From NCBI GenBank assembly GCA_964304625.1, contig OZ199840.1, positions 2,170,001 through 2,234,000 on the forward strand: a stretch of DNA of 64,000 nucleotides. The letters are read 5' to 3'. Both the position numbers and the translations under genes were made by a program. Origin of the DNA: Kudoa neothunni (lineage: Eukaryota > Cnidaria). Shown here piece by piece: positions 50,377 through 62,501 of this stretch (its first letter is position 1; each line of letters opens with the position of its first letter). The notes under the pieces were generated by a model. That model saw nothing but the letters and a program-made list of their open reading frames with translations, made no database searches and had not been told where the DNA came from.

Positions 50377-51714
50377 TCTACTATGTAAAGAAAACCGGAA
50401 ATCCGTGTGTGTACGCATTTTTCATTCTTTATAGAGAGACATATCACTCCATATGAGCACACATATGGAAAGGTAAAACTATTTTAACGCAGAAAAATAT
50501 GTAAAAAATTATAAAAGGTTTGCATCTTGCAAAATGACTAAAAACATTTTCACGTGATATGATTGGTTTGATTTGAGGATTTTTGCAAAAATATAGATCA
50601 TTTCGTTAAAAGTTTTAAAAGTTAATTTTAAACGTACCATAATGTTTATTACTTTAAAATTATTGAAAAGTAATTTAGTAATTGGAATAGTTCGAATAAG
50701 GAAGGTAATATTACGTTATGTAGCCAATAATTTATATGAAATTCATTTGTTGGTGTTTAACAAGATTAGTCGTATTCATATGGAATGATTTAGAGATTAC
50801 TGCAATCAGCAAGGAGAAAATCGATTTTTAGGAACTTAAAAAGAGGAAATTTTAAACGATCAGTAATGTTTATTCGTTTTTAAAAATACTAAATAAAGTT
50901 AATGCGTCTAATTATTTAAATTAAGTTGATTAAAATACCATTTAGGACTAACTATCGTAATTGTATACGAAATTAGTGCGGCACCGACGTACTATTGGAA
51001 CAAAGTCGTTTCCTACAATTTTTCTTCCTAATTGATTTCTCCCTCAAAATCTTTTCATATTTCTTTACATCATAAAAAATAACATTTAATAACTAAAATT
51101 CAGATCAACAAATAACTTTAAAATCCTAAGCCGAGCATATTCGGATTCACATGTAATTTCCATTTTATTTAGAAAAAGTTTAAAATTCTTTTACTTAGTG
51201 TGATAAACATAGTTATTTACATTAATTACTCCAAAATATGTTTATAATGAATAACAGAGACCTGTCAGATAACTCATTGGTTGCTGCGTTTTATATATTA
51301 ATGCGTTACAAAATTAAAATAAATTAAAGCAAACTCATGTGATATTTATGTTTACTTTCTTCAAACATAAATTTTCGTGAACGTACTATGTAAAACGTAA
51401 CAATTAACGGTCAAGAAACCTAAGTAAATCATATATTCACATACCAAAGTTTGGTATTTCGGTAGATTATAAATATATGGCGTAATATTACATTTTATAA
51501 CCAAAAACTAATTCATTAATTAATGTTTATTTTTAGATTTTACACCATTTTTATATTAGTTGGATAAAGCAAACTTTATTTGTGTAACCTTTGTTCTATT
51601 TGTCCAAATATTCTTAATTTACTTTAAACTTAAAATGACCTTGGCTTACTCAAGGCTTTAGTCTACTTGGCCGGGAAAGAAAGCCTACGCGAAGCGGAAG
51701 GACTTTTGCGCTAG
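50377..51714 (+). repeat. Helitron-like element, subfamily 1, longest copy (1,338 bp)
   Basis: The start TCTACTATGTAAAGAAAACC is preceded by A; the end GGACTTTTGCGCTAG is followed by T. The 3' part has a GC-rich stem-like segment (GGCCGGGAAAG ... ACGCGAAGCGG) shortly before the CTAG. It matches 38611-39233 at both ends and 2747-3589 (minus) over most of its 5' half. No Rep or helicase motif was seen, so it is presumably moved in trans. Confidence 0.75.
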
Positions 51715-52740
51715 TATAATATAATTAGAGAGCGTAGTTTTCGACGTTTATTATGCGCGCCAATTCTAATGAACAAATTTTTAACGTCTTCTACATTATT
51801 CTCATTTAATGTGTAAATTTCAGGGGAATTATACTAAAAAATTGTCACAAATTGATCTTATTATTTTGGAAATTTGGACCTTTTAATCGCAGAATAAAAG
51901 GTCATGATATTCGGTGCCCATAATAAACATCGAAAATTGCATTCCCTATTTATCATGGACTTGGATAATATTAAATATTAGATAGCTTAAAATGTTTGAC
52001 AACCATTGTTGTGCTTGTTTAAATGAAATTATCAAACGATATAATATGATAATTTAAAGTTTTTGAGTAACTTTCGCCGAAGCCTCGCCATTTTTGTTCT
52101 GCAGGATTAAAAAAAGATTGATTGAGAATTAAACAGAACAAAATGTTACGCTGTAGCTTCATATCTTGTTAGGAACATAAATTTATACTTATTTCGTATA
52201 AACTCTTTTATCTTTTAACACATTTAACATTGACTAAAATAATATAAAAGCAAAATTTAGAAAATAAAAATATTCGTCAATATCAATAAACTCGTGAAAT
52301 TATGAAATATTGAGGTACAAATATAATAAGATCTATTGTTACTGAAAGATATAAATATTGAGGTATAATTCAAATGTTTGTGAATCTTAAAATGAATATA
52401 GGTTAAATAACGCAAATTTTTAGATTAATTCTGTAATATGTACCAAAAAAACCACAGTTCCGCAAATACACACAAAATATACTTGGACCTAAAAACATAA
52501 GCGCGCCTTAATTAATTCCTTTACAAATTCAAAGTCGTTTATTTGTTGTTGATTAAATTTTAATTTCACATAAAGCTTTTAACCAGCAGAGTATTAAAAG
52601 TTTTTAATATAAGGAAATACGAAACAGGTAATTTGATACATTCAGAGAAGGAGCTGGTTATATTTGTTAATTAATTGTTTTAAAAATCCAATAATATAAA
52701 AGTTTTGATAGTAATTCTAAGGGTTTATTGAAAACATTTA
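51715..52740. other. AT-rich intergenic region downstream of the modular membrane-protein gene
   Basis: Nothing coding recognised. It should contain the 3' UTR and polyadenylation signal of the minus-strand gene ending at 52741. Confidence 0.4.
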
Positions 52741-55315
52741 TTATCTGATTCCTTTGCTTGAAGCCACCTTTTTGCGGTAAATAACCAAGTAATAAAATAA
52801 TCCTGCAGCTACACATAGCATCACTCCAACAACAGATCCCCTATTAAAATTGTTAACATCCCAATTCAGCACAACTTTACGATATAATTCCAGCCACTTT
52901 CATACTAAATCTATGTTAGCTTATTATAAAAAATATATTTTTACTGATTAGAGTCTGCTTTTGCAATAACATCAGGTGCTAAATATACCATTTTTTAAAC
53001 TATACTTCATATAATAATATATTTACTAAAAAATATATTATTATAGAAATATGAACAAATTATTTACCCTTTGGTTGCAGCACGCGTGACTTTAGTCGTC
53101 GATGGAGCTAATTTTCAAATATTAAATAATTGTAGAAAAAATTTAACTGATGTTTACTAAATATTTATTTATTAATTCATTAATTTACTAAAAATTATTA
53201 CCTTGTAGTATCTGCCCCAATCTCATTTTCTATATATTGTTTATATTTCCAATAAACGTTTAAAAATACCATTTCTCACAATATATATTGTATCTCCATG
53301 CATGTATTTTTCAGGTTTAACTACTAATTTGTACGACTTTCCGGGTGAGACATCTGTGTATACGATTGAATTGCATTTTGTTTCGCAAGTTTTATCAGTC
53401 TCAAGGCACGGCTTTCCCACTTTTGTGGGGTTTTTAAAGTCTGTAATATCAATCAATGTATTGTAACATTTTATTTTTGACATATCTCTCGAAGGGTTCA
53501 TTTCTCCAACAAAAGTTATGCTCTTGCCATTAAACGAATGTGTTATGGATAATGTTGCACCATCTAACGAAAAAGTTAAATTGAAAAATAAAACAAAAAC
53601 TACCTGTTATCAATTCAGTAACTTCTTTATCACTCTTTGTGCTATCAAATTTTATTAACAAGGAATATTTTGTCCCGCGCTCCAACCTTTCGAGTTCAAC
53701 TAGCTCAGAACACATTATTCTGCAAGGGAATCTTCCATTGCAATATGCGTCAGTGTAAACGTTTTCCCATTCATTCTTTATTTTAGTTAAGCAAGCAATT
53801 TTATCGATGTTCTGAGCAATTGGCTGGAATTGCATTCTTGTATCCATAATGTTTACATTAATACTTTCAGGTTGGACTGCATCTCCGCCTAAATACTAAT
53901 CTAAAATATTCATTAAAATAGATCAACTTGTTTTAAAGTAATATTCAAATGTTGTTTTATCTGATTCATTGTTTTTTGCATCCACTATTATGATATAAGC
54001 TGTTCCAGCACTTAAGTTGGAAACGCTTTTAATGTCACAAGTAGCGGAGCACGCTGAACCTGAACACAGTGCTCCTGTTTTGGCGCTAACAATTGGATCA
54101 AGAGCCTTCCTTACACTAAGTGTACAACTATTAGCTACGTCTGTACCAGTCGAGGATTTCATAGTTGATAAATCAAGTGTAAATCCGACGTTTAAAGGAT
54201 TTGTTGGAGCTATTCCATTATTCACCACTACATAAAAGTTAATCGGGCTCTTTTTTAAATTTAGATACTTGTGTAGGTCTTTGTTTGAGCTTCAGTCTTG
54301 GTTACTTCACGAATATAGACGGATGCCTGTTGATAATTGGCATTAGCATTCATCACAACCTCAGTACATGGATGAATACATGACGTCGAGCTTTTTCCAC
54401 AGCTTACTACAAATGCATTATTCTGTTCAGTTTGACCTTTTATTTTAAATTCACAGAGCTTATCGGGTTTCCGATTCAAAATAGTAATAGTAGTTTTTGC
54501 TTGATCCTCTTTTTTGGTCACTTTGAAGAAAAATTCGGAATGTTCGGAAGCCTTTTTTGTGTATTTATTATTGATATAATAAACGAAACTAGGAAAGTAA
54601 TCTCCACATTCTAATGTATAATCGAACCGGTAGGTTATTAAACTTGCTTTCAAACTAGACTGCTCTGCTGATTCACAATTTTCAGCATCCCCTGAATTCA
54701 CAATCTCTAACCCATCTGAGGTCAGTTTGCACTGTGTGATAGGGCAAACCATGTTATATGTAAACTTAACATTTTCGTGTTCGTTTCCCACAGTTATAAC
54801 ATGATTCAGAACGTAGCCTAAGTAAAATTAAGATTATCCAAAAATTAAATTTCATTTTCTAGTATAATTACTTTTTGGTATCACAAAAACCTTTTTGAAT
54901 GTGGGATTAGATACAGCGTTCCCTGCTGTATCGGCAAATTTAACTAAAACAAATGTTGCAGAAAAAGAAGCTACTTTCACCTCCAGATTTTCTGTACTGC
55001 ATGCTACAACGCATTTACTGTTTGTTTCAGTTCCTTCACATGAAAAATCCTCGTAAGTCAATTTATTATCTTTGTTGATTTTTGAAATTTGCATGTAACA
55101 TTTTTTATTAGCATCAAAACCTTTTAGCGATATTTTAATTTTATCTCTATTGTTCGTCCCTTTATTTAAGCCAAACTCAAGGTAGTTTGATTTTGTCGTT
55201 GGTGCAGCAATTATCGAATCTAAAACGTATTCACGTGTGTATATGTAATACTATTTAACAAAAATTACAAAGTATGAATGTTGAAAAAGTTAAAACTGAT
55301 ACAAAAAGTCGCATT
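52741..55315 (-). CDS. Single-pass membrane protein of tandem 4-Cys modules (orphan)
   Basis: Exon 1 (55315-55270) encodes a signal peptide (M-R-L-F-V-S-V-L-T-F-S-T-F-I-L). Exons 55219-54872, 54817-54269, 54227-53928, 53888-53604 and 53563-53270 are each an exact multiple of three (348, 549, 300, 285, 294 nt) and joined by GT..AG introns in phase 1. Each encodes one module of roughly 95-115 residues (the 549-nt exon about two). Most modules share C-x(14-20)-C-x(4-8)-C-x3-C followed by a beta-rich stretch ending in Y-x-[LIV]-[LIV] (for example G-T-K-Y-S-L-L-I). The last exon (52840-52741) gives G-S-V-V-G-V-M-L-C-V-A-A-G-L-F-Y-Y-L-V-I-Y and a short basic tail. The small juxtamembrane exon or exons between 53270 and 52840 are not settled. 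The folds might be Ig- or FN3-like, but that is a guess; no family was recognised. The architecture fits a surface receptor or adhesin. Confidence 0.85.
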
Positions 55316-55454
55316 ATGAATAAAACGGACTTGATACGATATGTCATTCACGAATACAACTCGATTCAATTGACAATGAATTTTCCGACAAGTCGTTAAA
55401 ATAATGGAAATTTATAAAAATAAAACTCATTCTTTATCAATTACATATGTTTTC

Positions 55455-55560
55455 ATTAATTAAAATAAATTTTAATATTTTACTTATTACAACCCTAAGT
55501 ATTACTTACACGGGAAGAAATTTCCAAATCGTATGAGTTTATAAAATAGCTCCTATCCTT
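55455..55560. repeat. Dispersed repeat, copy 2 (partner near 33010)
   Basis: Matches 33010-33120 through ACAACCCTAAGTATTACTTA and GGAAGAAATTTCC. It lies just upstream of the modular membrane-protein gene and is followed by a TA microsatellite. Confidence 0.7.
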
Positions 55561-55564
55561 ATCT

Positions 55565-55590
55565 ACTATATATATATATATATATATATA
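55565..55590. repeat. (TA)n microsatellite
   Basis: About 13 uninterrupted TA units. Confidence 0.9.
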
Positions 55591-56239
55591 CCGGCTTTTT
55601 CGAGCTTTACTGCCAATTTGTCAAGCATTATATCATCAGTGTATCAAGCTTTAACGATGCTGTTAAATTATACTATTAAATTAACCATATATGTACAAGA
55701 ATTTTCCCGTATTATGTTTACTTTTTGTAAAAATAATAAGAAATTATATTTTTATCTATTTTTCTAACTTTTAAATTAAGCTTCCACCTCAAACAGAGTC
55801 ACATTAACGAACCATTAGATTGTGGTAAGCACAAATTATAATATATCTGATAATATACTTAGTCCAAATTTGATAATGAGTTAATTAGCTAACTTCGTTA
55901 TTTAAAATAAATAGATATAAATATTATAGCAGCGTTAACAGTAATGAGGTCAAACTTGCGTAAACATTTCGTATACACATTTGTGGTCACGCGGTGATTG
56001 CATACTCGAGCTTTACTATAATATTGAAATCAAATTAATATCCTAAAGAATTAAATATGAGCGGTAAGATTTATAATAGTTTTAGAATTTAAATATTATC
56101 CATATATATTAATGAGACAACAGTGAAAATTCTCAACATAAAGCGAAAACTCGCCGGCGCAAGCGCGAAGCCCATAACTCTAATTAATATTCTCCGAAAT
56201 TATGGGACGACAAAAAATGCAAACACATAATAAATAAAA

Positions 56240-57256
56240 CTAAATTAATTTCCAATTATAAGTTTTTGCTATACTCTCTAGATAGAACAATCCATAATAT
56301 CGGTGATAATTCGATGCTATTTCCTTCAGTTTGGTAAACTTCTCCTCTTTCTTTAAATTTTCAGATGATGAAGGATTGCACATCAGAAAATTTATATCTT
56401 GTTCAATAAGGCTCTGAGTCTCTTTTAATTTTTCAATGAATATTGGTAACCCAGGATGCGCTTGATCAAAACGGCCATAAAAGTGACGATGAAAATTCTC
56501 AGCAGCATTAGTTGTTAGATCAGTTCCATCCATCAGTCTTTCATACGCGTTCCATGATAAATTTGGAATAAAATTTTTTTCGAAATAGGTGACAAATGAG
56601 GATAATTCATTTATCTCAAGATTCTTGGATTTTTGCTTTAATTTTTCAAATTCGTGTTGTATTTTATCGGGCGGTACAAAGGCTAATGATGTAAAACATT
56701 TGACAAACAGGCGAAAATCAGAATCATCGCAATATCTAGTTTTCAAACCTAAATTTTGGATTTTCCTCTATATGCATTGTCCAAAATGGAACAAACAATG
56801 AAATATGTTGGAATGTTTTGATGCTTTTTTAAAAGCATTGAAAACAGGACGTTCGAAATCAATTATAATGCTTTTAGGAAATCGAATGTTAGCCTTGTTT
56901 TTTAATATCAACAAAACCCATTCATAGCTCTCCTGGGATTTATCAGCCATCAAGACAAAAATCAACGGAAAAAATCTACCAAATATTTTACCGTGGATTA
57001 TGTATACTTGATAAAATTCATTAGGGGCCGCATTAAATGTGCCATCAGACACCCACGTTTCACAATTATTTAGAAGCAGTATATTATTACCTGTCGTGAA
57101 TATTATAATTCTATTGGTCGACTTGGACCCAGAATCATACAAACAAAACTGTTCTTGCCTATGCGTAACAATGTTTTGTTTGCTTAAATCGATTTCCAGG
57201 TCTACAATAACATGATTTCTCTTTCGAGCGTTTTGGATGTTTTTGAAAATATTCAT
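56240..57256 (-). pseudogene. MULE-type transposase, one in-frame stop
   Basis: A single reading frame from ATG 57256 to 56240 (about 338 codons) is broken only by one TAG at 56770-56768; the frame is identical on both sides. The DDE region is recognisable: W-V-S-D-G-T-F-N-A-A-P (first Asp), I-I-I-D-F-E-R-P (second Asp), then a C-L-F-H-F-G-Q block just before the stop, and T-T-N-A-A-E-N-F-H-R-H-F (Glu) after it. All three acidic residues are kept. An N-terminal zinc finger (FLYWCH or similar) often present in the family is not seen, so the copy may be N-terminally truncated or have further exons. TIRs were not located. It may be a young pseudogene, an allele with a nonsense mutation, or a sequencing error. 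Confidence 0.85.
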
Positions 57257-60200
57257 GTTTTTGTCTTGTTTTCTATGTTCAAAAAGTCGATATTAACATA
57301 AATGGACAAATAAATCATTCCAATAACGATTAGTTAGTTATTTAAGAATTCATTAGATAAACTGATATTTAGCACACAACATTTTCTGAATTTAGTTAAG
57401 ACAAAATTTTAATAATTGAATAATTTTGATATAAAAATTAATTAAATTCGCTAACATGGAGATTTGAAATTTGATAAGGATTATTTGACGATAAATTCAA
57501 AAAATTATATATTTCATTTATGGCATTTGAATAATTCTATGTTCACATTCTGAACAAAATATTATATTTACATAAAATCTGTTATTAAATGCTATTAAAA
57601 ATGTTTTTTCATCGTTTCAAATTTTTTACATTTACTCAAATAGAGTAGTCCAGAAAATTGTGTATGATACTTAACAATCTTAATTGGAATTATCTATATA
57701 ACTTTAAAAATCGTCTGTTTTATACATTGATAACTGTGGTATTATATTTATTATTTTATGACAAATGTAACAGTTTATAATTTTTTTAGAAGATAATTGA
57801 CACACTAAAACGTCAACATTCAAAATTAAAAACTAAACGTCATGTTTTAGCATAATAAGTCGCAATGAGATTTAGATTTCATCGATTGGATATGAACAAA
57901 TTGATTTGTTCAGTTTGTAAAATGTAGCACCATTATAATGAGCACTTAAACTATCTTTTTGGTCAAATAATTATCTTCAAAAATAATTTAAGTGATTTAA
58001 TATAACGAATACGTTAGAATATGTGACAAATAATGAGATTGGAAATTTTTTGTAACCAAAAGGGAGATAACACGTGGGGACGATTTTGCTCTCCATATTT
58101 ATTTATTTTATTAATAAGAATCGTAAAAAATTAGCGACAAAAAAGATGCGCAAGGTGGTGTTTTTCAGGTGTCACAGGCTTTATAATTACCGGTTTAGCT
58201 ATGACAGAGTCTATTTGCACAATAACTTCTAATTATAAGAGATGTACACCTGTGCAATGCCTATTTTTAATCCCATGAACTCTTATTCACAAACTTTCTA
58301 CAAATTTTAGTTTTTAGTTTTTGCTAGATTAGACTATTTCTATTCCAATTCTTTGCTCTTAGGATAAAAAATAATTAAAAATTGTCGAAACTAGTGACAT
58401 TTACATATTGATTACAATATAAATAGCCATTTTAAGTATTATTGTTAAGTTTATCACTAAAAAATAAACGAGCCACATAAGAAAGAGACTGATCATAGTT
58501 TTATAATCAATTTAAAATATTTATTCAAAAAAAAATTATGAGCATTTGTTCCAACTTCTTATTGAGTTTAATAGCCTTGAATAATCTAATTCCTTAAAAT
58601 CTTTATGTACATCATAAACTCTTTTACGCAAAAATTGCCTCTATCAAATTTCGATATCACTTAATTTATTCATTTCATTTAAAATATGTCCCTAGGGGGT
58701 AATTTTACACCAATTGAGGACCGCTGATCTAGATGATTCATTTTAACTTTGTGTGCATACTTAGTCAATCCGACTTGTTGAGCCTGGTTGTAAGTTACAA
58801 ACAAACAAATAAACAGAAAGAAATTATTATATAAAATAAGGTTTTAATTCACAAGCTAAGTATGTAGTTTTTTATAATGATTGTCGTAGACATATCAGCG
58901 ACATATTTTACAATATTTGCAACTTCTAACTATGCCAAAAAGACAAAATGCAAAACCGGGACTATCCCTCGCCAACGATCATTACCGAGATACTGTTATT
59001 AAGCCTACAAAGTTCAAAAAATTTTAAATAATAATAGGAAACGTTTTTGTATGAATTAATACGAAGTTCTGGCAAAATATGTCGTAATTTATAATGTATA
59101 GGCACGATTTTATAGTTCCTACAGATTGTTGAGCAGATGACTAATTAATAAATTTGTATTCATAGTTTTTAATGTAATAATAAGGTCCCAATTTTATTAA
59201 TTAATGATAGATTTTTATACTATAAAAATTCTAATTTTCATATGAAAATTCATTCACCTAATTTTTGGTCTTTGTAGCATATAACCGCGTATTTTACACA
59301 CTTGTTGTAATAGTTACTTAGTTATTATTAAATATTTTATGATAAAATTATTTAATTATTAAGATGAAAAAACACCTAATGGATATCTTAAACACAACAT
59401 TGAATTTGCGAGCCATAAAGAGGGATCAAATAATCGTTGATTGAACTTCGAGTATCATAGAATTTTACGATAAATGGAAAAAATTACACACGAATGATTG
59501 AAAAATTACGAATAAACTTTATTATAATTCAATTGAGTAGTTTATTATTTTTTTCTCGCGACTGCAATCACACTAAAACCCCTTAGTCTTCATACTGCTT
59601 TAAGCTCTTTAGGAAGTGTAAAATTCGCAAAAAATGTAAGAAAACCCACTGAAACTAAAATCTTAGTATTTGAGTAGATTTTGTTGATTTTATATTGCCT
59701 GATAAATTCGTCCATTATGATCTAATTGGATCCCAATTCTTTTAAAATGCAAATTAAAATCCTCAACTTTTGACTGTCAAGCTCAGTACACATTTTCTGA
59801 TAATAATCTTAATTTCTAACGAAGATTATTTTTGAAGAATTTCTAGTACCAAATCTTTTAGTTCACATGCGATATTATATATAGAAAGCAATATCTCCAA
59901 CTCAAAAATTTTCAAAACGTGAAATTTCCACATAAATAGTTTAAAATAACTTCCTTTTCTATAAATAATATATGCACTACTTATATGACTCGCTTGATAG
60001 GAAATCGTTAACTGTTAGGTATTGGGGAACACTGAAGAAAATTTAATGTAATTGAGGGTTAAAAAAATAAATTCTGAATATTGAGCTTTATTATCTTGAT
60101 TCCAGTAATTTTTAGGTTGCATCTACACACAATATTTCTATAAAAAATAAAAACCTTCATCTCATCCTCTATAAATATTATTGCACAAAGTTCTAGCCGC

Positions 60201-61000
60201 TCTTACATTCATTGGTCTATTACAGTAATGGTTGTTAAAATAACAAATGTGCTAAATATAACAATATTTAAATCCCCATTAAATTTTTTGGAAGGGAATA
60301 CGTTTGACATGAATAATTTTGTTAATCTCTATTATCAAATAAACATAATTCATAATAAGTATTACAAATTATGTAAGTTAATTTTCATAACATTTTTACA
60401 TTTCTTTTCAGAGTTATCCATTTTACAGCACCCTAAAAGGTCAGGAAAAATATCTTTTAACGAACAAAAAAATGTATGTATATATATATATATATATATG
60501 TATGCACATACAGGTTGTGTACTTATAATAGATTTGAAGATGGATCATCGAATTAGGGCTCCAAACAGCCTAGAAATAATCCATTGTGATGACATAAAAT
60601 CAAAAATTATTTCAACGGTCACTATGTATATACACAAACTGATATTTTAGAATTTTAAGTCACCGAGTTTTATCGTAAAATCTATATAGTAAATGTTAAC
60701 GCGAAAATTTAAAATTTAATAGGAAAAAATATGGTTAAGTAATAAACAAAATGATAGGTCGAAGTATCCTCAGAATTAGAAGAAATTCGTTTTTGTGGTA
60801 ATAGCCACTGCCTATAATAATACCGCAATAATATAAACAACCACCGTTTTATACTCAAAGTCAAACTCTTACGTGTCGTTAGTTGAACTTTTAGAGTTGG
60901 TGTAAAACAATGCAGAATCGTTGTTTATATGTACCAAAGATGTTAGTTGAAGAGTATTCATAAATGGAAACTTGATTACCGTAACTATCCTAATCAACTA
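57257..61000. other. AT-rich intergenic region, no gene seen
   Basis: No domain was recognised. A possible single hAT terminus, read leftward from 58726 as CAGCGGTCCTCAATTGG, has no partner. A 140-codon frame at 60228-60650 (+) runs through a TA microsatellite and has no domain. Confidence 0.4.
60477..60499. repeat. (TA)n microsatellite
   Basis: About 11 TA units, bounded by TATG repeats. Confidence 0.85.
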
Positions 61001-61837
61001 TCTACTGTATACATAAAGCTGAAGTGTCCGTACGTGTGTGACGACATGTACACATGTGTGTCAACATTTATTCCTTAAAGAGAGACACATGAAATTTTTC
61101 CAAACTCACAATGTTTCAAAAAATCTTCAAATCATTTTCACACTATCAAATATACCCAAAAGTGTTTAGAAAATAGTGATTTTGTCGATTCAAAGTTTGT
61201 TTATCGGATTACTTGAGTTCAAAAATTGGATTAACAGCTGCCATCTGACTTTGTATATAAATTTAGTGTGTAATTGTAGGTGTTCGTGCAGATACACCCC
61301 TTATTTGTGGAGTTTTAACATATTTCACTTGATAAACACATTTGGAAGGTTCTATTAATGGTTTTAGATATAACAAAAAATCTATATATGTTTCATGAAT
61401 ATCGAATTGGCGAACAACGTTAAAATTATATTGATTGAAGCATTATAATGGAAATACGGTGTCTGTAGATTTCATTGAAATCTTCCGCTAAGTTTAATTT
61501 TCCGTGATTGAATTCAGTGCACACAATGTATTTTTATTCCATTTTATTATTTAAAATAGTTGGCTTGATATTGACGCGATTCGTACGCGTGTTTGAGAAA
61601 GAGCGCATTAAAGTTTATGCTGGGCCAAGAGATAATAATTTGACTTTGAAAAATCTCGGGATCACAAAATAATGTTTTAAATAGCACTTTAAGGGAATTT
61701 AAATAATTCGGGGGTGCAAATCAAATAGGACACTGACGTTAAATTATTCACTTTTGGCGTTGGGCCAAAAATTTTTGAATGAATGCTGGGATTGGTACAC
61801 TCCTTCACTGAAATGATCATAATTTAAGTTTCATATT
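61001..61837 (+). repeat. Helitron-like repeat, subfamily 2, interrupted by a gypsy LTR
   Basis: Starts TCTACTGTATACATAAAGCT preceded by A, and matches 14097-14290, 19080-19480, 35440-35760 and 36060-36240 in order. The similarity ends at 61837 inside the conserved AATTTAAGTTTCATA region, exactly where the proposed gypsy LTR begins. The remainder of the copy would lie outside the window, beyond the other LTR. Confidence 0.7.
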
Positions 61838-61951
61838 TGTTATGTATTTAAATTGCACCAGAGAAGACAGCAGTGAATAGAACTGAACACACACGTGTGA
61901 CCGAACCGGGACGATTAGTATTAAATACTAAATGTTAGCAACTACGTGACA
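61838..61951 (-). repeat. Candidate 3' LTR of gypsy element D (114 bp)
   Basis: On the minus strand a polypurine tract GAAGGGAGG (61960-61952) is followed at once by TGTCACGTAGTTG, and the segment ends in ATAACA at 61838, giving TG...CA ends. The boundary at 61837/61838 agrees with the break in the Helitron-like repeat. The 5' partner LTR is outside the window, so the exact length is unconfirmed. Confidence 0.6.
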
Positions 61952-61978
61952 CCTCCCTTCTTAGGAAGATAGATGTCA

Positions 61979-62440
61979 CTACCTTTGAGCGTTGAAACAT
62001 TTATTTCTTTGTTCCCGTATTCTAATAGACATTCTAGGCTGAGATTTAGATGATGGGTTATCGGCGTATTCTTTGCATGTGCTAGGAGTATAATGTGAAA
62101 GAATATCGTTCAACTTGTGATTTGGGTTTGTAATGTCTAAGATATCATTAGCACTAGCATCTTCATTATCTATGATTGTTTTTGATTTAAGTGCAGCAGC
62201 TCTAGGTCTTAACTGGTGTAGGTGCCTTTTTACAGTAGTGTCACTAGCATCAAATTTAATTGTGAATAAGCGTTTTCCGTGCGTTGCAACGATTGTACTA
62301 GGAACCCAGATGGGTTTAGTATTAGGGTTGTTTTCAAATTTGAGTGCATAACATGGAGTGCCAGAAGAAAAATTCCCACTACTATCATAAGGGGATTGAG
62401 CTGAGTTCCTAGGTGTTTTGTTAGTTTGGCTGTTAAGCAA
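61979..62440 (-). pseudogene. Integrase C-terminal region and pol tail (element D)
   Basis: The frame contains Y-A-L-K-F-E-N-N, W-V-P-S-T-I-V-A-T-H-G and F-T-I-K-F-D-A-S-D, the beta-rich C-terminal domain of gypsy integrase, followed by R-H-L-H-Q-L-R-P. A polar tail ends about 20 bp before the polypurine tract. It is out of frame with the integrase core. Confidence 0.75.
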
Positions 62441-62501
62441 ACACGTCGTATTGTTGGGTAGTAAAGTAAGGCGTCAATTTCAGTTCTTATTTGCCGACCA
62501 T

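Noticed and set aside
58700-58735. Single hAT-like terminus (CAGCGGTCCTCAATTGG, read leftward)
   Set aside because: No matching partner terminus or target duplication was found, so an element could not be delimited.
60228-60650. 140-codon plus-strand frame
   Set aside because: Runs across a TA microsatellite, has no domain and no splice context; typical chance frame in AT-rich DNA.
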